Part shown: positions 7,279 through 7,850 of the stretch, one piece after another
How positions within the stretch are numbered: the stretch's first letter is position 1
How the letters are laid out: each line of letters starts with the position of its first letter
NCBI GenBank assembly: GCA_023434265.1
Contig: JAEYTA010000201.1
Span: 1-7,850 of the forward strand
Source: Pseudomonadota bacterium
GTDB lineage: Bacteria > Pseudomonadota > Alphaproteobacteria > Caulobacterales > Caulobacteraceae
Length of the DNA stretch: 7,850 nucleotides
Reading direction: 5' to 3'
Position numbers and translations under genes: made by a program
The notes under the pieces: generated by a model
What the model was told of the DNA's origin: nothing
The model's input: the letters and a program-made list of their open reading frames with translations, nothing else
Database searches by the model: none

Positions 7279-7697
7279 TGGCCGGACGGGTCCTCCTCGA
7301 CACCTGCGCGATCGTCTTCCTCACCGAAGGACTGGTGCGTGGGCCGGAGATCGAGCGGGTGCTGGAAGCTGTCCGCCCCGGGGACCTTGTCGTCTCCGCC
7401 GTGTCCGCGTGGGAGATCGGGACGCTGTCCCGCCTCGGCCCGCGCCGCCGGGTCCGGTTCGAGCCGAGCGCCGCCGACTGGTTCCAGATGTTCGTGGACC
7501 GGTTCGAGGCGACGGTGCTGCCGCTCGGCGCGCGGGCGGCGCTGGACGCGGCCCTGCTGCCCGATCCTCTGCACGGCGACCCGGCCGACCGGCTCCTGAT
7601 CGCCACCGCCCGCGAACTGGAGGCTCCCATCGTGACCCGGGACAGGCGGATTCTCGACTACGCCGCCGCCGGCCACGTGCAGGCCATCGCCTGCTGA
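7278..7697 (+). CDS. Type II toxin, PIN-domain ribonuclease (VapC-like)
   Basis: The product is 139 aa, normal for the family. The start ATG at 7278 overlaps the last base of the antitoxin TGA, so translation is coupled. The PIN-domain acidic residues are visible in order: D8 in VLLDTCAIVF, E47 in SAVSAWEIGTLSRLG, D104 in DPADRLLIATA, and D122 in IVTRDRRILDY. Together these hold the metal ions used for RNA cleavage. All are intact, so the toxin should be active. VapC toxins commonly cut tRNA or rRNA, but the target cannot be read from sequence. A PIN toxin paired with a Phd-type antitoxin is a familiar combination. The pair sits between two housekeeping-type genes (ABC-F and ndk), which suggests a small acquired module, although its base composition matches the neighbours. 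Confidence 0.9.
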   Translation: MAGRVLLDTCAIVFLTEGLVRGPEIERVLEAVRPGDLVVSAVSAWEIGTLSRLGPRRRVRFEPSAADWFQMFVDRFEATVLPLGARAALDAALLPDPLHGDPADRLLIATARELEAPIVTRDRRILDYAAAGHVQAIAC

Positions 7698-7706
7698 GGC
7701 GACGCC

Positions 7707-7735
7707 TTGGAAAGCCGGAGGGCCGCGTCTATAAG
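7707..7735 (+). promoter_or_regulatory. Promoter of ndk
   Basis: TTGGAA (7707-7712) and TATAAG (7730-7735) are separated by exactly 17 bases. The -10 matches TATAAT at five of six positions in otherwise G+C-rich DNA. Transcription should start near 7742, giving a leader of about 32 bases before the ndk ATG. The promoter lies in the 76-bp gap after the toxin gene, so ndk need not depend on the toxin-antitoxin transcript. Confidence 0.6.
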
Positions 7736-7773
7736 CCCGCGACCTTCAATCTCCCAAACAGAAGTCACTCCCC

Positions 7774-7850
7774 ATGACCGAACGCACCTTCTCGATCATC
7801 AAGCCGGACGCCACCCGCCGCAACCTGACCGGCAAGATCAACGCCGTGAT
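7774..7850 (+). CDS. ndk: Nucleoside diphosphate kinase, N-terminal fragment cut by the window end
   Basis: Only 25 codons are visible. MTERTFSIIKPDATRRNLTG is the conserved N-terminus of nucleoside diphosphate kinase, including the invariant KPDA segment whose Lys contacts the nucleotide phosphates. The enzyme transfers the gamma phosphate between nucleoside triphosphates and diphosphates through a phosphohistidine, which would lie beyond the window. The ATG at 7774 is the natural start; only a weak AGAAG (about 7760) lies upstream as ribosome binding site. The gene reads away from the toxin gene and has its own promoter. Confidence 0.93.
   Translation, partial: MTERTFSIIKPDATRRNLTGKINAV

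Noticed and set aside
6988..7697. The toxin-antitoxin pair as a new kind of defence system
   Set aside because: Both proteins match known families closely (Phd/YefM and PIN/VapC) with all key residues intact, and no other defence genes lie nearby.

Overview
The window is very G+C-rich, with strong G/C bias at third codon positions. The gene families and the style of the intergenic repeats suggest an alphaproteobacterium, most likely of the Caulobacterales (Brevundimonas, Caulobacter or Phenylobacterium type). That placement is an inference from sequence style; nothing here proves a genus. Most of the window is ordinary chromosome. I see no phage, transposon, CRISPR array or RNA gene.

Layout. 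At the left edge is the 3' part of a kelch-repeat beta-propeller gene on the + strand (1-941). It ends in a G-tract-rich stretch and a small terminator-like hairpin. Converging on it from the right is a compact three-gene minus-strand operon (2781 down to 1140). It encodes a cysteine-rich exported protein with two calcium-loop-like repeats, a small secreted protein, and a 70-residue two-helix membrane protein. Upstream of that, also on the minus strand, is mutL (4793-2913), a full-length mismatch-repair protein of the endonuclease type. Its linker carries an in-frame inverted repeat made of CTAGGGG-like units. A 175-bp multi-hairpin palindromic repeat (4851-5025) separates mutL from the next minus-strand gene, an ABC-F ATPase of the YheS type (6942-5029).

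A 45-bp divergent region follows, holding a promoter interlaced with a perfect 9-bp inverted repeat. It drives a Phd/VapC-type toxin-antitoxin pair on the + strand (6988-7697). The right edge holds a good promoter and the first 25 codons of ndk, nucleoside diphosphate kinase.

How the genes relate. The toxin and antitoxin genes overlap by one base and are surely co-expressed; the inverted repeat is the expected site of autorepression. The three exported or membrane proteins form one tight transcription unit of unknown role. mutL and the ABC-F gene share a strand but probably not a transcript, since 235 bp with a large palindrome lies between them. The signals most worth a second look are the two palindromic repeat structures (inside mutL and between mutL and the ABC-F gene), the operator and possible leaderless start of the antitoxin, and the uncharacterised exported operon. 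I did not find a convincing new multi-gene system.
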